Source: CADEDV01 sp964412375 (GTDB lineage: Bacteria > Bacteroidota > Bacteroidia > Chitinophagales > Chitinophagaceae). From it: DNA of 64,000 bases. Positions 1 through 8,332 of the stretch are shown in pieces; the first letter of the stretch is position 1; each line of letters starts with the position of its first letter. A program made the position numbers and the translations under genes. Under the pieces are notes generated by a model. That model ran no database searches. It had not been told where the DNA came from and saw only the letters and a program-made list of their open reading frames with translations. The stretch covers positions 1 through 64,000 of the forward strand of contig CAYPOD010000015.1 in assembly GCA_964412375.1 (NCBI GenBank), written 5' to 3'.

Positions 1-1628
1 ATGTATGTTTTTTTGTTTGTGGTAAAAAACGTGTTTAATGGTAACGAAACGATACCATCAATATAACATTCATCTATAATAAATTGTCTTAGATTTTTAT
101 CGTTTTGACGATTGAAAATTCCATCGGGAACAATTATAAAAGCTTTTCCATTTGGTTTTAATGCCCTAATAATCCATTCCATAAACAAACCTTCAACACC
201 AATCGCATTGATTTTGTAATAGTTTACAAGCGTTCCGTCTTTTTTGATTTCTTCCTTTAAATTACTACTTCCACTTGTTACATAAGGTGGATTTGTTACG
301 ATAAGGTCATACTCATTTTCCACAGGTTCAGAAAGTGTCCCTAAAATGGAATTTGTTTTGAGTAAAAAGCTGTCGTTAAAAAGTTGAGCAAATTCCGTTG
401 TAATACCTGGGTTTTCTTTGATAATATCAGAAAAGTAAATCAACATATTGGCTTTTGCCAATATGATTGTTTTCTGTTCGTCTTTGTCAAAGCCTTTGTC
501 GTAACCGTGAATAGTAATTTTAGGAATTAGTTTTCCTTTCTTGATTTCGTAGAACTGGTCAAGTTTTGTAATTACAGGTTCTAATAAGAATTTTCCAACG
601 CCACAAGCTGGGTCACAAATTTTTGCACCCACTTTTATGTCGTCCTTTGCCATTTCTACAACGGCTCTAACTACTTTTAAAGGCGTAAAAAATTGACCCC
701 AATTTTTCTTGCTGATACTTTCTTTTAGGAAGCTTTCAAAAAGCTGGCTTTTGAAGTCATAATCAATATGTTCAAGCTTACCGTAGTCTTTAAACTTGGT
801 CAATACCTTTTTGAAAACTGTACTATAGCCTTTTACAGCTTTTTGGTCTTTACTGACAAAAATAGTTCCGTTGATAATAGTAGTTTTGTCTGCTGAATTT
901 TCAGGAAACAAAGTTTTGATTTTAGGACGTACAATACTTGCATACGTTTCTAAAACTTCGTCTTCTGTGTTTCCGCTAAAACTATCATACAGAGTATTGA
1001 AGTTATACATTCCTTGCAATACCCCTAAATCACTTAAATATTTAAAAATAAAAAGTTCAACAAATGTATAAAGACAATTTTCTGGTGTTGCTCCACTTAC
1101 CGACCAAATGTCCTGCCAAATCTGTTTCGCTAAATCAGTTGGATTAACCAATTGTTTAGGTTTGATTTGGTCATTTAATTCATTTATCGAAAAAATAATT
1201 TTCTCAATAAGTTCGGGTAATTTCTCGTCTTTTAAGTCAAAATTTGTTTTTATTTCTTTACCGCTCTCGTCCTTAATTTTATTGCCAGTCAAGACATTAA
1301 CCCAAATAGTTTCTTTAGTGTCAGTCGCAATGATTATATGAGCATCAAGTTTTCGGGCAACTTCTAATTCTTGTTTTATTGCCTTATTTTTCTGTGCAAC
1401 TGTTTTAAATTCGGACGGTTTTTTATATTCGATAACTGCAATTACATTTTTCTTCTGAACAATTAAGCCGTCAACTTTCTTTTTTTCTTCAGCTCCGTAG
1501 TTTACGTTACGAATAATGCCGTGTTCTTTTAATGCCTTTACAGATGTCGCCCCAATGTTATAGAAATCCCACTTGCCAAGCTTTTGGCAATTATTGATTA
1601 AATCTCTTTGTAATAATTCCTCGCTCAT
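1..1628 (-). CDS. N6-adenine DNA methyltransferase with N-terminal nuclease-like domain (3' end off window)
   Basis: Partial gene: it starts at ATG 1628 and stays open to base 1, giving about 542 residues. The N-terminus holds a PD-(D/E)xK-like pattern (D53, then E67-x-K69 in a VIEYKKP context), as in type I HsdR N-terminal or fused type II restriction-modification proteins. The middle and C-terminal part is an adenine methyltransferase: SAM motif I DPACGVGKFLLEP near residues 339-351 and catalytic NPPY at 446-449. The expected product methylates adenine in DNA and may also cut unmethylated DNA. Its start overlaps the stop of the upstream XRE gene by ATGA (1625-1628), so the two are probably translationally coupled. 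The sequence is visibly AT-richer than the rest of the window, which suggests transfer. Any target-recognition domain lies beyond the edge, so the R-M subtype is undecided. Confidence 0.85.
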   Translation of the reverse strand, partial: MSEELLQRDLINNCQKLGKWDFYNIGATSVKALKEHGIIRNVNYGAEEKKKVDGLIVQKKNVIAVIEYKKPSEFKTVAQKNKAIKQELEVARKLDAHIIIATDTKETIWVNVLTGNKIKDESGKEIKTNFDLKDEKLPELIEKIIFSINELNDQIKPKQLVNPTDLAKQIWQDIWSVSGATPENCLYTFVELFIFKYLSDLGVLQGMYNFNTLYDSFSGNTEDEVLETYASIVRPKIKTLFPENSADKTTIINGTIFVSKDQKAVKGYSTVFKKVLTKFKDYGKLEHIDYDFKSQLFESFLKESISKKNWGQFFTPLKVVRAVVEMAKDDIKVGAKICDPACGVGKFLLEPVITKLDQFYEIKKGKLIPKITIHGYDKGFDKDEQKTIILAKANMLIYFSDIIKENPGITTEFAQLFNDSFLLKTNSILGTLSEPVENEYDLIVTNPPYVTSGSSNLKEEIKKDGTLVNYYKINAIGVEGLFMEWIIRALKPNGKAFIIVPDGIFNRQNDKNLRQFIIDECYIDGIVSLPLNTFFTTNKKTY

Positions 1629-1954
1629 TGGTCAAAACTTATTTTGGCTTGTTTGGCATTTGTGCTTTGTAAATATTTTACATTACTGTCTGCAACAATG
1701 AATACATTGTCAGAACAATGATTTTTGTATGCTTCAACAGCAAATTTGTACGCATAAAACAGGTCATTAACTTTTTGAAATTCCATTTCTAAAAGTTCTG
1801 CAAGTTCTTTCAATTTTGTCTTACTGAATTTTTGTGATCCGTTTTCAATTTTACTAATAGCAAAAGCGTTGATGCCAATTTTAGCACCAAATTCGGTTTG
1901 TGTCCAACCGTGTTTTTCTCTCTCTTCCTTTATAAAATGTCCAAAACTTGCCAT
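1625..1954 (-). CDS. XRE-family helix-turn-helix regulator of the R-M locus
   Basis: A 109-residue protein whose first 60 or so residues form a Cro/C1-type HTH (FGHFIKEEREKHGWTQTEFG, then a recognition helix around AFAISKIENGSQ). The C-terminal half is short and not recognised. It overlaps the methyltransferase start by four bases, so both are made from one transcript. Small XRE proteins in this position are often controller (C) proteins that delay restriction relative to methylation. That role is inferred here from position and size. The codons are AT-rich like those of its partner. Confidence 0.85.
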   Translation of the reverse strand: MASFGHFIKEEREKHGWTQTEFGAKIGINAFAISKIENGSQKFSKTKLKELAELLEMEFQKVNDLFYAYKFAVEAYKNHCSDNVFIVADSNVKYLQSTNAKQAKISFDQ

Positions 1955-2073
1955 TTTTATATCTGCATATTTTCAACTTGACCTATAATTCGCAAATTTA
2001 ATAAACTTTTTTAAATAATCAGCTATGTTTTGCCGAAAGTATTAGGGTGGTGGGTGGGCTTGGGTGCGGTGGG

Positions 2074-2138
2074 GTAAAATTAAATGTGGTGCAAAAGCGT
2101 TGGTTTTGTATGTCGGCTTGCACCTCTTTTAATTTTAC
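2074..2138. repeat. Long perfect-stem hairpin in accessory intergenic region
   Basis: GTAAAATTAAA (2074-2084) is perfectly complementary to TTTAATTTTAC (2128-2138). Inside it, GGTGCAA (2088-2094) pairs with TTGCACC (2118-2124). The arms are separated by a symmetric 3-nt internal loop (TGT/TCT) and the apical loop is 23 nt. No U-tract follows directly on either strand, so an ordinary terminator is unlikely. It lies in the 413-bp gap 1955-2367 between the XRE gene and the S9 peptidase. It could be a second, divergent recombination-site-like element or an RNA structure in the XRE leader. Confidence 0.7.
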
Positions 2139-2197
2139 GAAGCGTTGGCAATTTTCGTCTTTTTGTCGGAATGTTGAATGTTTGTAGTTAGGGTTGC

Positions 2198-2329
2198 AGA
2201 TAACGTTTTGCCGCTTGCCGCAGTGGGGGATTTCGGAGCACTTCACTGTCAACCAAGCACAAATGTTGATAGAAGCACTGCACTAGATTTAACCACGTTA
2301 GCTCCCATTGCGGCAAACGGCTGTTAGCA
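2198..2329 (-). repeat. attC-like imperfect palindrome (integron cassette recombination-site candidate)
   Basis: Read on the minus strand from 2329, the 5' arm TAACAGCCGTTTGCCGCAATGGG pairs with the 3' arm CCCACTGCGGCAAGCGGC...GTTA. TAAC/GTTA form the outer (R) pairs, and GCCG/CGGC, TTGCCGCA/TGCGGCAA and TGGG/CCCA form the inner (L) stem, with unpaired bases and an A-rich bulge between them. The roughly 75-nt centre folds further (CTTC/GAAG and TCAAC/GTTGA). This R''-L''...L'-R' layout with short GTT ends is the architecture of attC sites. The R boxes match the RYYYAAC/GTTRRRY consensus only partly. It begins about 40 bp after the S9 peptidase stop codon, where a cassette attC is expected. 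Confidence 0.6.
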
Positions 2330-4330
2330 ATTGTTCAGTATATATTGGTCTCACAATGCGTGATAGTTCATTTAAGATATTTTTCAAAAAACTCGATCAA
2401 CTTTGGTAGATATTCTTCATTTCTTCTGACAGAATGATTCCAACCAGTGATTTGAAGTAACTCCACATTTTCATTTTCCTGCGACTTGAGTAGCTTATAG
2501 AGTTTTTCGGATTCTTCTTTGGGTACATCGTCATCGTTGGTGCCGTGCATAATAAAAAGTGGGGCCTTGAAGTTTTGCAGTTTATTCGTATTATCCCCTT
2601 GGGCGTACTTTTCCGGACATTCGGAAGGCAAACACCCCATATAGATTTCAACTGGAACCCGCATCGTACTCAAGTCGGTAGATGGTGCAGCAATAAATCC
2701 GGCTTTATAAAGATCCGGACGCTCCAATAAGGCTTTTATACTGAAATAGCCTCCCCAACTTCCGCCGGTAACCCCCACCTTGTCCATATCCATAAAGGGC
2801 CGCTCCTTTGCTAGTTGCTCCAGCACATACGCATGGTCGGCAATTTCTACATCACCCATTCTCCCGTAGATGTAATCCTGATATTTTTTTCCCTGGCCGG
2901 GGGTGCCACGGGTATCGCTTACCACAACCACGTAACCCTGGTTAGCTACAAACTGCAATTCAGGGTTCATTAAAAAAAACCTGGGAATAAAAATGGTGTG
3001 ACTTCCTGCATAAAGGTATTCGATGACCGGATATTTTTTAGACGGATCAAAATTCTTTGGCTTAATAAGCAGCGCAGGCATACGGGCATTATTATCAGGG
3101 GTATTCACCCAGAAATACTCTGGTTGATACCCTTCATCCCGGAGAAAGGAAAGATCGGCACTTCCAACTTTATCGATCAATGCACCGGATGGTGTGTATT
3201 GCTCCACACTGAAGCGATAGGTTTCAATCCGGTCTATCCACAGTGTATCCTTATTATCACTGGTTCCTGAAAGGTACAATTGAGGGCCTTCCACTATTTT
3301 CTCAATATTAAGTTGGCACAAAGACGCTCGGAAAAGATGCCTTTCATATACCTGTTCCAATGATGCACTGGCCATATAATAGACGTAGCCTTTATCCACA
3401 AAACAAAATTCGTAAACGATACCGTTTTTTTCCAAAGAGGTCAAAGGCTGGATGAGTTTCCCTTCAAGATCATACAGGTAGAGCTGATTGTATCCACTTG
3501 ATTCACTTTGCCAGATAAAAGTTGAGTCTAAAAAAACAACTTGTTTCTTACGTTTCAGGTCTTCATCCTTGCCTTGAAGAAGCTCCAAACCAACCAGGTA
3601 GGTATTCGATTCTTCACTAAATATTTCACGGACGTTTTTTTTGTTTACATCATACTCCAGGATATCTATTTTATTCATCAATCTTCCACTTCTCAGGAAA
3701 CGCATTTTTTTACTGTCTTTCGACCAGCCGATGCTATGAATATAAGGATGCTCCTGTCCGTGTTTGACAAGGTCAATCGTTCGGGATGCAATATTCACGA
3801 TGTAATATTGATGTTTCGGGAGGGGTTGACCAGCACGGGTATAACCTTTTTTATATCTGGTAATGGAATCAAACTGCAAATCAATAAGCGGAACCCCTTC
3901 CTCATTGATTTGTTTTACTGCCAATAACTTACCATCCGGAGACCACATGGCCCCTTCAATATCCCATGTCCATCCGTTCATAGGCAATATTTGTACAACC
4001 TGAACGGCAGCTTGATCCGGTTTACGTAAATAAATCGAACCGTGTTGAGTTCCTGCAAACTGCTCCAGAACGGGATTATATACTTCTCTCACAGAATCCA
4101 TTTGGGCAAAGAGACCGGGTCTTACTCCTTTTCCCTGGGGATAGGTTTCTGCAGGCGGTGGATAGGGGAGCTCACCTAGCTTTTGATACAACTGGTATTC
4201 AAGTTTGTTCTGACCGAATACATTTGAAATCCACAATACAGTTGCGAAGAGCATGAAGACCTTTATGATTGATTTCATATGCGAATCATTTAGAATAATA
4301 TTGACAATGCTGATATGAATAATTGCTAAC
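2204..4330 (-). mobile_element. Putative integron-type gene cassette carrying an S9 peptidase
   Basis: On the minus strand the unit begins GTTAGCAATTATTCA (4330-4316), contains the peptidase gene (4278-2368) and ends in the attC-like palindrome. The palindrome's outer flank is the reverse complement of that start, GTTAGCAATTGTTCA on the plus strand at 2323-2337, with 14 of 15 bases equal. In integron cassettes the R'' side of attC is complementary to the first bases of the same cassette, because the circular form joins them. This is therefore the expected signature and not just a random inverted repeat. The next unit on the minus strand would start at GTTATCT (2204-2198) and carry the XRE/methyltransferase pair. 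No integrase gene is present in the window. Confidence 0.45.
2368..4278 (-). CDS. Secreted S9 family dipeptidyl-peptidase IV-like serine peptidase
   Basis: 636 residues. The N-terminus is a signal peptide (MKSIIKVFMLFATVLWISNVFGQ). A DPP IV-type beta-propeller region follows to about residue 380, then an alpha/beta-hydrolase domain. The catalytic triad is visible: nucleophile S507 in GGSWGGY, acid in the D582-D584 run of HGTNDDD, and H615 in GWNHS. It probably removes dipeptides or cleaves after proline in peptides in the periplasm or outside the cell. The protein is somewhat shorter than typical DPP IV enzymes (700 or more residues). The gene sits alone inside the putative cassette, with its stop about 40 bp from the attC-like site. 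The S9 assignment is firm; the exact substrate is not. Confidence 0.9.
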   Translation of the reverse strand: MKSIIKVFMLFATVLWISNVFGQNKLEYQLYQKLGELPYPPPAETYPQGKGVRPGLFAQMDSVREVYNPVLEQFAGTQHGSIYLRKPDQAAVQVVQILPMNGWTWDIEGAMWSPDGKLLAVKQINEEGVPLIDLQFDSITRYKKGYTRAGQPLPKHQYYIVNIASRTIDLVKHGQEHPYIHSIGWSKDSKKMRFLRSGRLMNKIDILEYDVNKKNVREIFSEESNTYLVGLELLQGKDEDLKRKKQVVFLDSTFIWQSESSGYNQLYLYDLEGKLIQPLTSLEKNGIVYEFCFVDKGYVYYMASASLEQVYERHLFRASLCQLNIEKIVEGPQLYLSGTSDNKDTLWIDRIETYRFSVEQYTPSGALIDKVGSADLSFLRDEGYQPEYFWVNTPDNNARMPALLIKPKNFDPSKKYPVIEYLYAGSHTIFIPRFFLMNPELQFVANQGYVVVVSDTRGTPGQGKKYQDYIYGRMGDVEIADHAYVLEQLAKERPFMDMDKVGVTGGSWGGYFSIKALLERPDLYKAGFIAAPSTDLSTMRVPVEIYMGCLPSECPEKYAQGDNTNKLQNFKAPLFIMHGTNDDDVPKEESEKLYKLLKSQENENVELLQITGWNHSVRRNEEYLPKLIEFFEKYLK

Positions 4331-4340
4331 TTATAAATAT

Positions 4341-4376
4341 GCGAAAGCCCGGGTCCCTAAAACTTTCGCTTTTTTT
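4341..4376 (+). terminator. Terminator-like hairpin at the edge of the putative cassette
   Basis: GCGAAAG (4341-4347) pairs with CTTTCGC (4363-4369) and is followed by T7 on the plus strand. No plus-strand gene ends here. The neighbouring genes are on the minus strand, where the T-run would be on the wrong side. It may be a remnant of whatever ended here before the cassette arrived. Confidence 0.4.
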
Positions 4377-4454
4377 ACTAAATATTTAAAAACCAAAGGT
4401 CTGAAAAAATTGTTTTTCATGCAAGCACTTTCGCAAATACAACCAGCATTAAAG

Positions 4455-4943
4455 CTATGAGTTGATTCTTTTCAGCATCCACAAACTGCAACCCGTGTGG
4501 CCGCTGTTGCCCATCGGGCCTTTGAGATAGTCAAAACCAAATTTGGCATACACATTCAATGCCTGTTTCAGTTCGGGCATCGTTTCAAGATACACATAGT
4601 TGTAACCGGCTTCTTTGGCAAAGGCAATACATTTTTCAATCAGCGTTCTCCCCAGGCCTGTGCCGCGGGCCTGGGGCAGCAGGTACATTTTTACCAGTTC
4701 GCAGGTGTCAGCAGGCAAACCATCGGTGGGGTAGATGCCGCCGCCGCCAACAACAACGCCGTCTTTTTCTGCGACAAAATATACAGCCCTCTCTTTTTGA
4801 AATAATTCATACAGGGCATCTGTGGTTTCATCATAATACACCGTGCCGGGGTGATTGGCGCCAAATTCGGCAAGTGTATCTCTTACAATTTTTGCAAGGA
4901 AAGGATTGTCTGGCGGTTGAATAGTTCGTATAGATATACTCAT
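4455..4943 (-). CDS. GNAT family N-acetyltransferase
   Basis: 162 residues with the GNAT fold. Motif A, the acetyl-CoA pyrophosphate loop, is QARGTGLGR at 91-99, preceded by the beta-4 strand CELVKMYLLP. The C-terminal motif B region is YVYLETMPELKQALNVYAKFGF. It is predicted to transfer acetyl from acetyl-CoA to an amino group of a small molecule or protein N-terminus; the substrate cannot be told. It stands alone, with intergenic DNA on both sides. Its base composition resembles the core genes to its right and not the AT-rich left edge. Confidence 0.88.
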   Translation of the reverse strand: MSISIRTIQPPDNPFLAKIVRDTLAEFGANHPGTVYYDETTDALYELFQKERAVYFVAEKDGVVVGGGGIYPTDGLPADTCELVKMYLLPQARGTGLGRTLIEKCIAFAKEAGYNYVYLETMPELKQALNVYAKFGFDYLKGPMGNSGHTGCSLWMLKRINS

Positions 4944-5035
4944 GCTGCAAAGCTAAGTTTGAAACGAGACTTTCAGTGCTTCTGGTCTCCGGCATTTTGA
5001 TTATTATTGAGGCTCTTAAACACTGAACATGTATT

Positions 5036-5078
5036 TAAAAAAGCAAGGGCCTTCAGCAGCATAAAGCTGCGAAGACCC
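5036..5078 (-). terminator. Rho-independent terminator of the T9SS cargo gene
   Basis: On the minus strand GGGTCTTCGCAGC, loop TTTAT, then GCTGCTGAAGGCCC, followed by TTGCTTTTTT. It lies just after the stop at 5102. Confidence 0.8.
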
Positions 5079-5101
5079 TGCTGGTTATCAAGAAAGCAAG
5101 T

Positions 5102-6523
5102 TTATTGCACCATTATGGTGCTGCTCACAGAAATATTTTTTGATGTATTAGTAACCCGCAGCAGGTAGCTGCCTTTGGCTATCTGCGGCACAGCAAACTC
5201 TCCCAGTTGTGATTTGCTGTTGATTTTAAATTCCTGTGTGCGGATAACCCTTCCTGACAGGTCGAGCAACTGCACCTGGTATTTTCCTTCAGGCTGATCA
5301 GCAAACGACAAACGGAGCGACTCACCGGCCACTACCGGGTTGGGAAAAATGTTGATGCGGCCCGGTCTTTCAATTTTTTCTTCAGTCATGCCGGTGATGC
5401 TTACATCTTCTTGTTTAGCCGGCTCAGGTTGCGCCGGGACGTTCTTTTTCTTTTTGGTTTTGGCAAAAGCAAGGTTGCCATTGGCCAGGTCAGATGCATT
5501 GAATACAGCTCCTGCTGTAGAAATTTTTTCTGCTTCCAGTGTATTGAGGTCAAAGCGATAATAGCCGGTGGTGTTTTCAGAACTGGCCACGATCACTTTG
5601 CTGCCTTCTTCCACCATGGCGCCATTGGTAGAGAAGCCTGCCGGCAAACCACTGATAGCACCCAGGTAAGTGGCTGTTTTGCTGTCAATGCTAATTTTAA
5701 ATACCCGGCGGTTGGCTGTGATGAGATAAAGATTTTTTGAAGCATCGGCCACCATATCCCCGCCATAGAAACCACGGTTGTGTACTGAGTTATTTCCATT
5801 GGCAGCATCATCAGTCAAAGCGCCGAGATCACTGATGACCGGGTTTTTGCCTGTCGTAAAACGAATGAGGTGGTTGCCATCATTGCTGAGTGCATAACCG
5901 TTGCCATCTGAAGCAATGACCATACGGGTGATCTGGCTGGGAGCATCATGCAGTCCTTTAACCGTTCCAAATGCTTCATCTTCAAAAAAGAATATTTTAC
6001 CTGATTTCAAATCAATATAGCGAAGCTGGTTGATGCCCATGGGTGTGTAATAAAGCCTGTTATTTTTTTTGTCATAGGCTAGGGCCGCCGAATTGGTAGC
6101 AAAAGGCAAATGCGTTTGCGATGACTGGTTGACGATATACACGGTTCTTACCGATTGCAATTGGTTACCCCGGGCTTGTTCTAATTCCTGGTCGAGGTTG
6201 ACAATTTTTTTTGGCGCCTGAGCAACTTTTGATTCAGTAATGGTGATTCGTTGCACAGCATTTTCCGCATTGGTTTCTTTTTTCTGCACTGGCTTGCCAG
6301 TTCTTGCATGTAAGGCTTCGGCTTCCTGCTTACTGTTATAGACAGATTGGATCTCATCGCCGGTGCTCATATTGATCAGCCGCACTTCTTTCCAGCTGCG
6401 ACCACCCTTTTCAAAAGAGGTGACCGCATAGCCGGTGAGGGGATCCTGTTTCTTTTTGTTTTTCTGGGCAAAAAGGCTGAGAGAAAGCGAAAGAATAAAA
6501 AGGAGTAGAATTGAATTTTTCAT
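5102..6523 (-). CDS. Secreted beta-propeller-like protein with T9SS C-terminal sorting domain
   Basis: 473 residues from the chosen start at 6523. An in-frame ATG 24 bases upstream exists, but starting at MKNSILLLFILSLSLSLFAQ puts the signal peptide at the N-terminus. A basic and polar stretch follows, then repeated strands reminiscent of a beta-propeller (for example LYYTPMGINQLRYIDL and ITRMVIASDGNGYALSNDG). The last 75 or so residues, from INIFPNPV with SLRLSF, YQVQLLDLSGRVI and GSYLLRV, form a type A sorting domain of the type IX secretion system. The protein should be exported by Sec, moved across the outer membrane by T9SS and then anchored or released. Its function is otherwise unknown. 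Confidence 0.8.
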   Translation of the reverse strand: MKNSILLLFILSLSLSLFAQKNKKKQDPLTGYAVTSFEKGGRSWKEVRLINMSTGDEIQSVYNSKQEAEALHARTGKPVQKKETNAENAVQRITITESKVAQAPKKIVNLDQELEQARGNQLQSVRTVYIVNQSSQTHLPFATNSAALAYDKKNNRLYYTPMGINQLRYIDLKSGKIFFFEDEAFGTVKGLHDAPSQITRMVIASDGNGYALSNDGNHLIRFTTGKNPVISDLGALTDDAANGNNSVHNRGFYGGDMVADASKNLYLITANRRVFKISIDSKTATYLGAISGLPAGFSTNGAMVEEGSKVIVASSENTTGYYRFDLNTLEAEKISTAGAVFNASDLANGNLAFAKTKKKKNVPAQPEPAKQEDVSITGMTEEKIERPGRINIFPNPVVAGESLRLSFADQPEGKYQVQLLDLSGRVIRTQEFKINSKSQLGEFAVPQIAKGSYLLRVTNTSKNISVSSTIMVQ

Positions 6524-6724
6524 ACCAGTTGAGTTTAGTGCATTCAAACTACGACAAATTTCGTTGACATTCCAAAATTTTATTACCGATACTCAATTTT
6601 TGTGTATGAATGGTAAATTGCGTTGCTGTGAAGAAAATGTCCGGCCGGCAGCATGAGTTATTGAATGGCATGCCGTCTTACCGGTATCAATTTGCAACGA
6701 ATTATTTTATTCTAAAAACTGGTT

Positions 6725-8305
6725 ATGAGAAAATTAATCCTTTTCATTCTCTTTCTCTCTTTCATCACGGGTCTTTCAGCACAGGAAAAGCTGGATATGG
6801 ACATGGTGAACAAGATCAAAAAAGAAGGTCTTGAAAATTCCAAAGTGATGGACATTGCTTTTCATCTCACCGATGTAAGTGGTCCGAGGCTTACCAATTC
6901 GCCGGGCTACAACCGGGCGGCCAACTGGGCAATTGACAAACTTTCTTCATGGGGCCTGGTAAATGCTCAACTGGAACCATGGGGTGAATTTGGAAAAGGC
7001 TGGGAGCAACAAAAATGTTATGTGGCCATGACTGCTCCCTATTACCAGCCGATGATTGCAGTGCCCCGGGCCTGGTCGGGCAGCACGCCTGGCAAAGGGG
7101 AAATAAAGGGAGAAGTAATACTGGTAAAAGCCAAAGACACCCTGGAGCTATTACAGTATGCCGGCAAACTGAAAGGAAAAATTGTGATGACCTGGACAGA
7201 TGCGAAGATCGGTCCTTCTTTTGAAGCCGATGGCAACCGGTATGCTGATTCTACATTGGAAAAAATGGCAAAAGCAGAATTGCGTCCGCAGCAGGGCAGG
7301 GGCGGTGCACAGGGCCAGCAGGGCAATGACCCTGCAAGAATGGCAAGAATGAACCAGCAACTAGTGCAGCGCCGCATGAATGATTTTATGCTGAAAGAAA
7401 AACCGGCCCTTGTTTTTGCCATGAATGCCAGGGGCACCGACGGCACTGTGTTTGTAAGTAGCGGTGGTTCTTATGCTAAAGATGCTGAAACAGGCCCGGC
7501 CAGTGTGATGTTGTCAAGTGATGATTATTTACGCATGCAACGTCTCATCGAATCGGGTGTGAAAGTGCAGGTGGAGGCGGAAGTGAAAACCAAATTTTTT
7601 ACAGAAGACCTGAAAAGCTATAATGTTATTGCTGAAATTCCCGGTACAGACCCGCAACTGAAAGATGAAATTGTGATGCTGGGCGGCCACCTTGACTCAT
7701 GGCATGGCGCCTCCGGGGCAACCGATAATGCTTCAGGATGTGCGGTGATGATGGAAGCAGTTCGCATTTTAAAATCATTGGGAGTTCAGCCAAAACGTAC
7801 GATTCGCATTGCCTTGTGGAGTGGCGAAGAACAGGGTCTGCACGGTAGCCGTAATTATGTCAAGAACCATTTTGCCGATCCGGCCACCATGGATCTGAAA
7901 CCCGGTCATTCCAAAGTTTCTGCGTATTACAATATTGATAATGGCACCGGCAGGATCAGGGGTATTTACCTGCAGGGTAATAAAGAGGCAGGACCAGTTT
8001 TTACAAAATGGCTGGAGCCTTTCCATGACATGGGCGCCAAAACGGTAACGATCAGTAATACCGGCGGCACCGATCACCAGGCTTTTGACGGGGTGGGTAT
8101 TCCCGGTTTCCAGTTCATCCAGGATGAGATCGAGTACAACACAAGAACACACCATACCAATATGGACACTTATGATCACCTGGTGCCGGATGACCTGAAG
8201 CAGATATCCGTGATTGTGGCCAGCTTTGTTTATCACACCGCTCAACGGGATGAAAAAATTCCTAGAAAGGAATTGCCCAAACCGGCAGCACAAAGAGGAT
8301 TCTGA
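6725..8305 (+). CDS. Secreted M28 family zinc aminopeptidase
   Basis: 526 residues with signal peptide MRKLILFILFLSFITGLSAQ. A PA-type insert region lies between about residues 110 and 250 and includes a Q/G-rich stretch (PQQGRGGAQGQQGNDPAR). The catalytic domain carries the M28 zinc pattern: H322 and D324 in GGHLDSW, bridging D334 in GATDNASG, and E368-E369 in WSGEEQG. A later Asp (YYNIDNGTGR) and a final His region (TRTHHTNMDTY) follow. It is predicted to release N-terminal amino acids from peptides in the periplasm or outside the cell. The gene is monocistronic and ends at a strong terminator. Confidence 0.9.
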   Translation: MRKLILFILFLSFITGLSAQEKLDMDMVNKIKKEGLENSKVMDIAFHLTDVSGPRLTNSPGYNRAANWAIDKLSSWGLVNAQLEPWGEFGKGWEQQKCYVAMTAPYYQPMIAVPRAWSGSTPGKGEIKGEVILVKAKDTLELLQYAGKLKGKIVMTWTDAKIGPSFEADGNRYADSTLEKMAKAELRPQQGRGGAQGQQGNDPARMARMNQQLVQRRMNDFMLKEKPALVFAMNARGTDGTVFVSSGGSYAKDAETGPASVMLSSDDYLRMQRLIESGVKVQVEAEVKTKFFTEDLKSYNVIAEIPGTDPQLKDEIVMLGGHLDSWHGASGATDNASGCAVMMEAVRILKSLGVQPKRTIRIALWSGEEQGLHGSRNYVKNHFADPATMDLKPGHSKVSAYYNIDNGTGRIRGIYLQGNKEAGPVFTKWLEPFHDMGAKTVTISNTGGTDHQAFDGVGIPGFQFIQDEIEYNTRTHHTNMDTYDHLVPDDLKQISVIVASFVYHTAQRDEKIPRKELPKPAAQRGF

Positions 8306-8332
8306 TAACGTTGAAGAAGAATAATTTTTTCT

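Noticed and set aside
871..1341. Plus-strand ORFs at 871-1071 and 1108-1341
   Set aside because: They are antisense to the well-supported methyltransferase, which has motifs on both sides of this stretch.
2019..2252. 77-codon minus-strand ORF across the hairpin and attC-like arms
   Set aside because: It translates inverted-repeat DNA, gives a Cys/His/Pro-rich string with no domain, and overlaps both structured elements.
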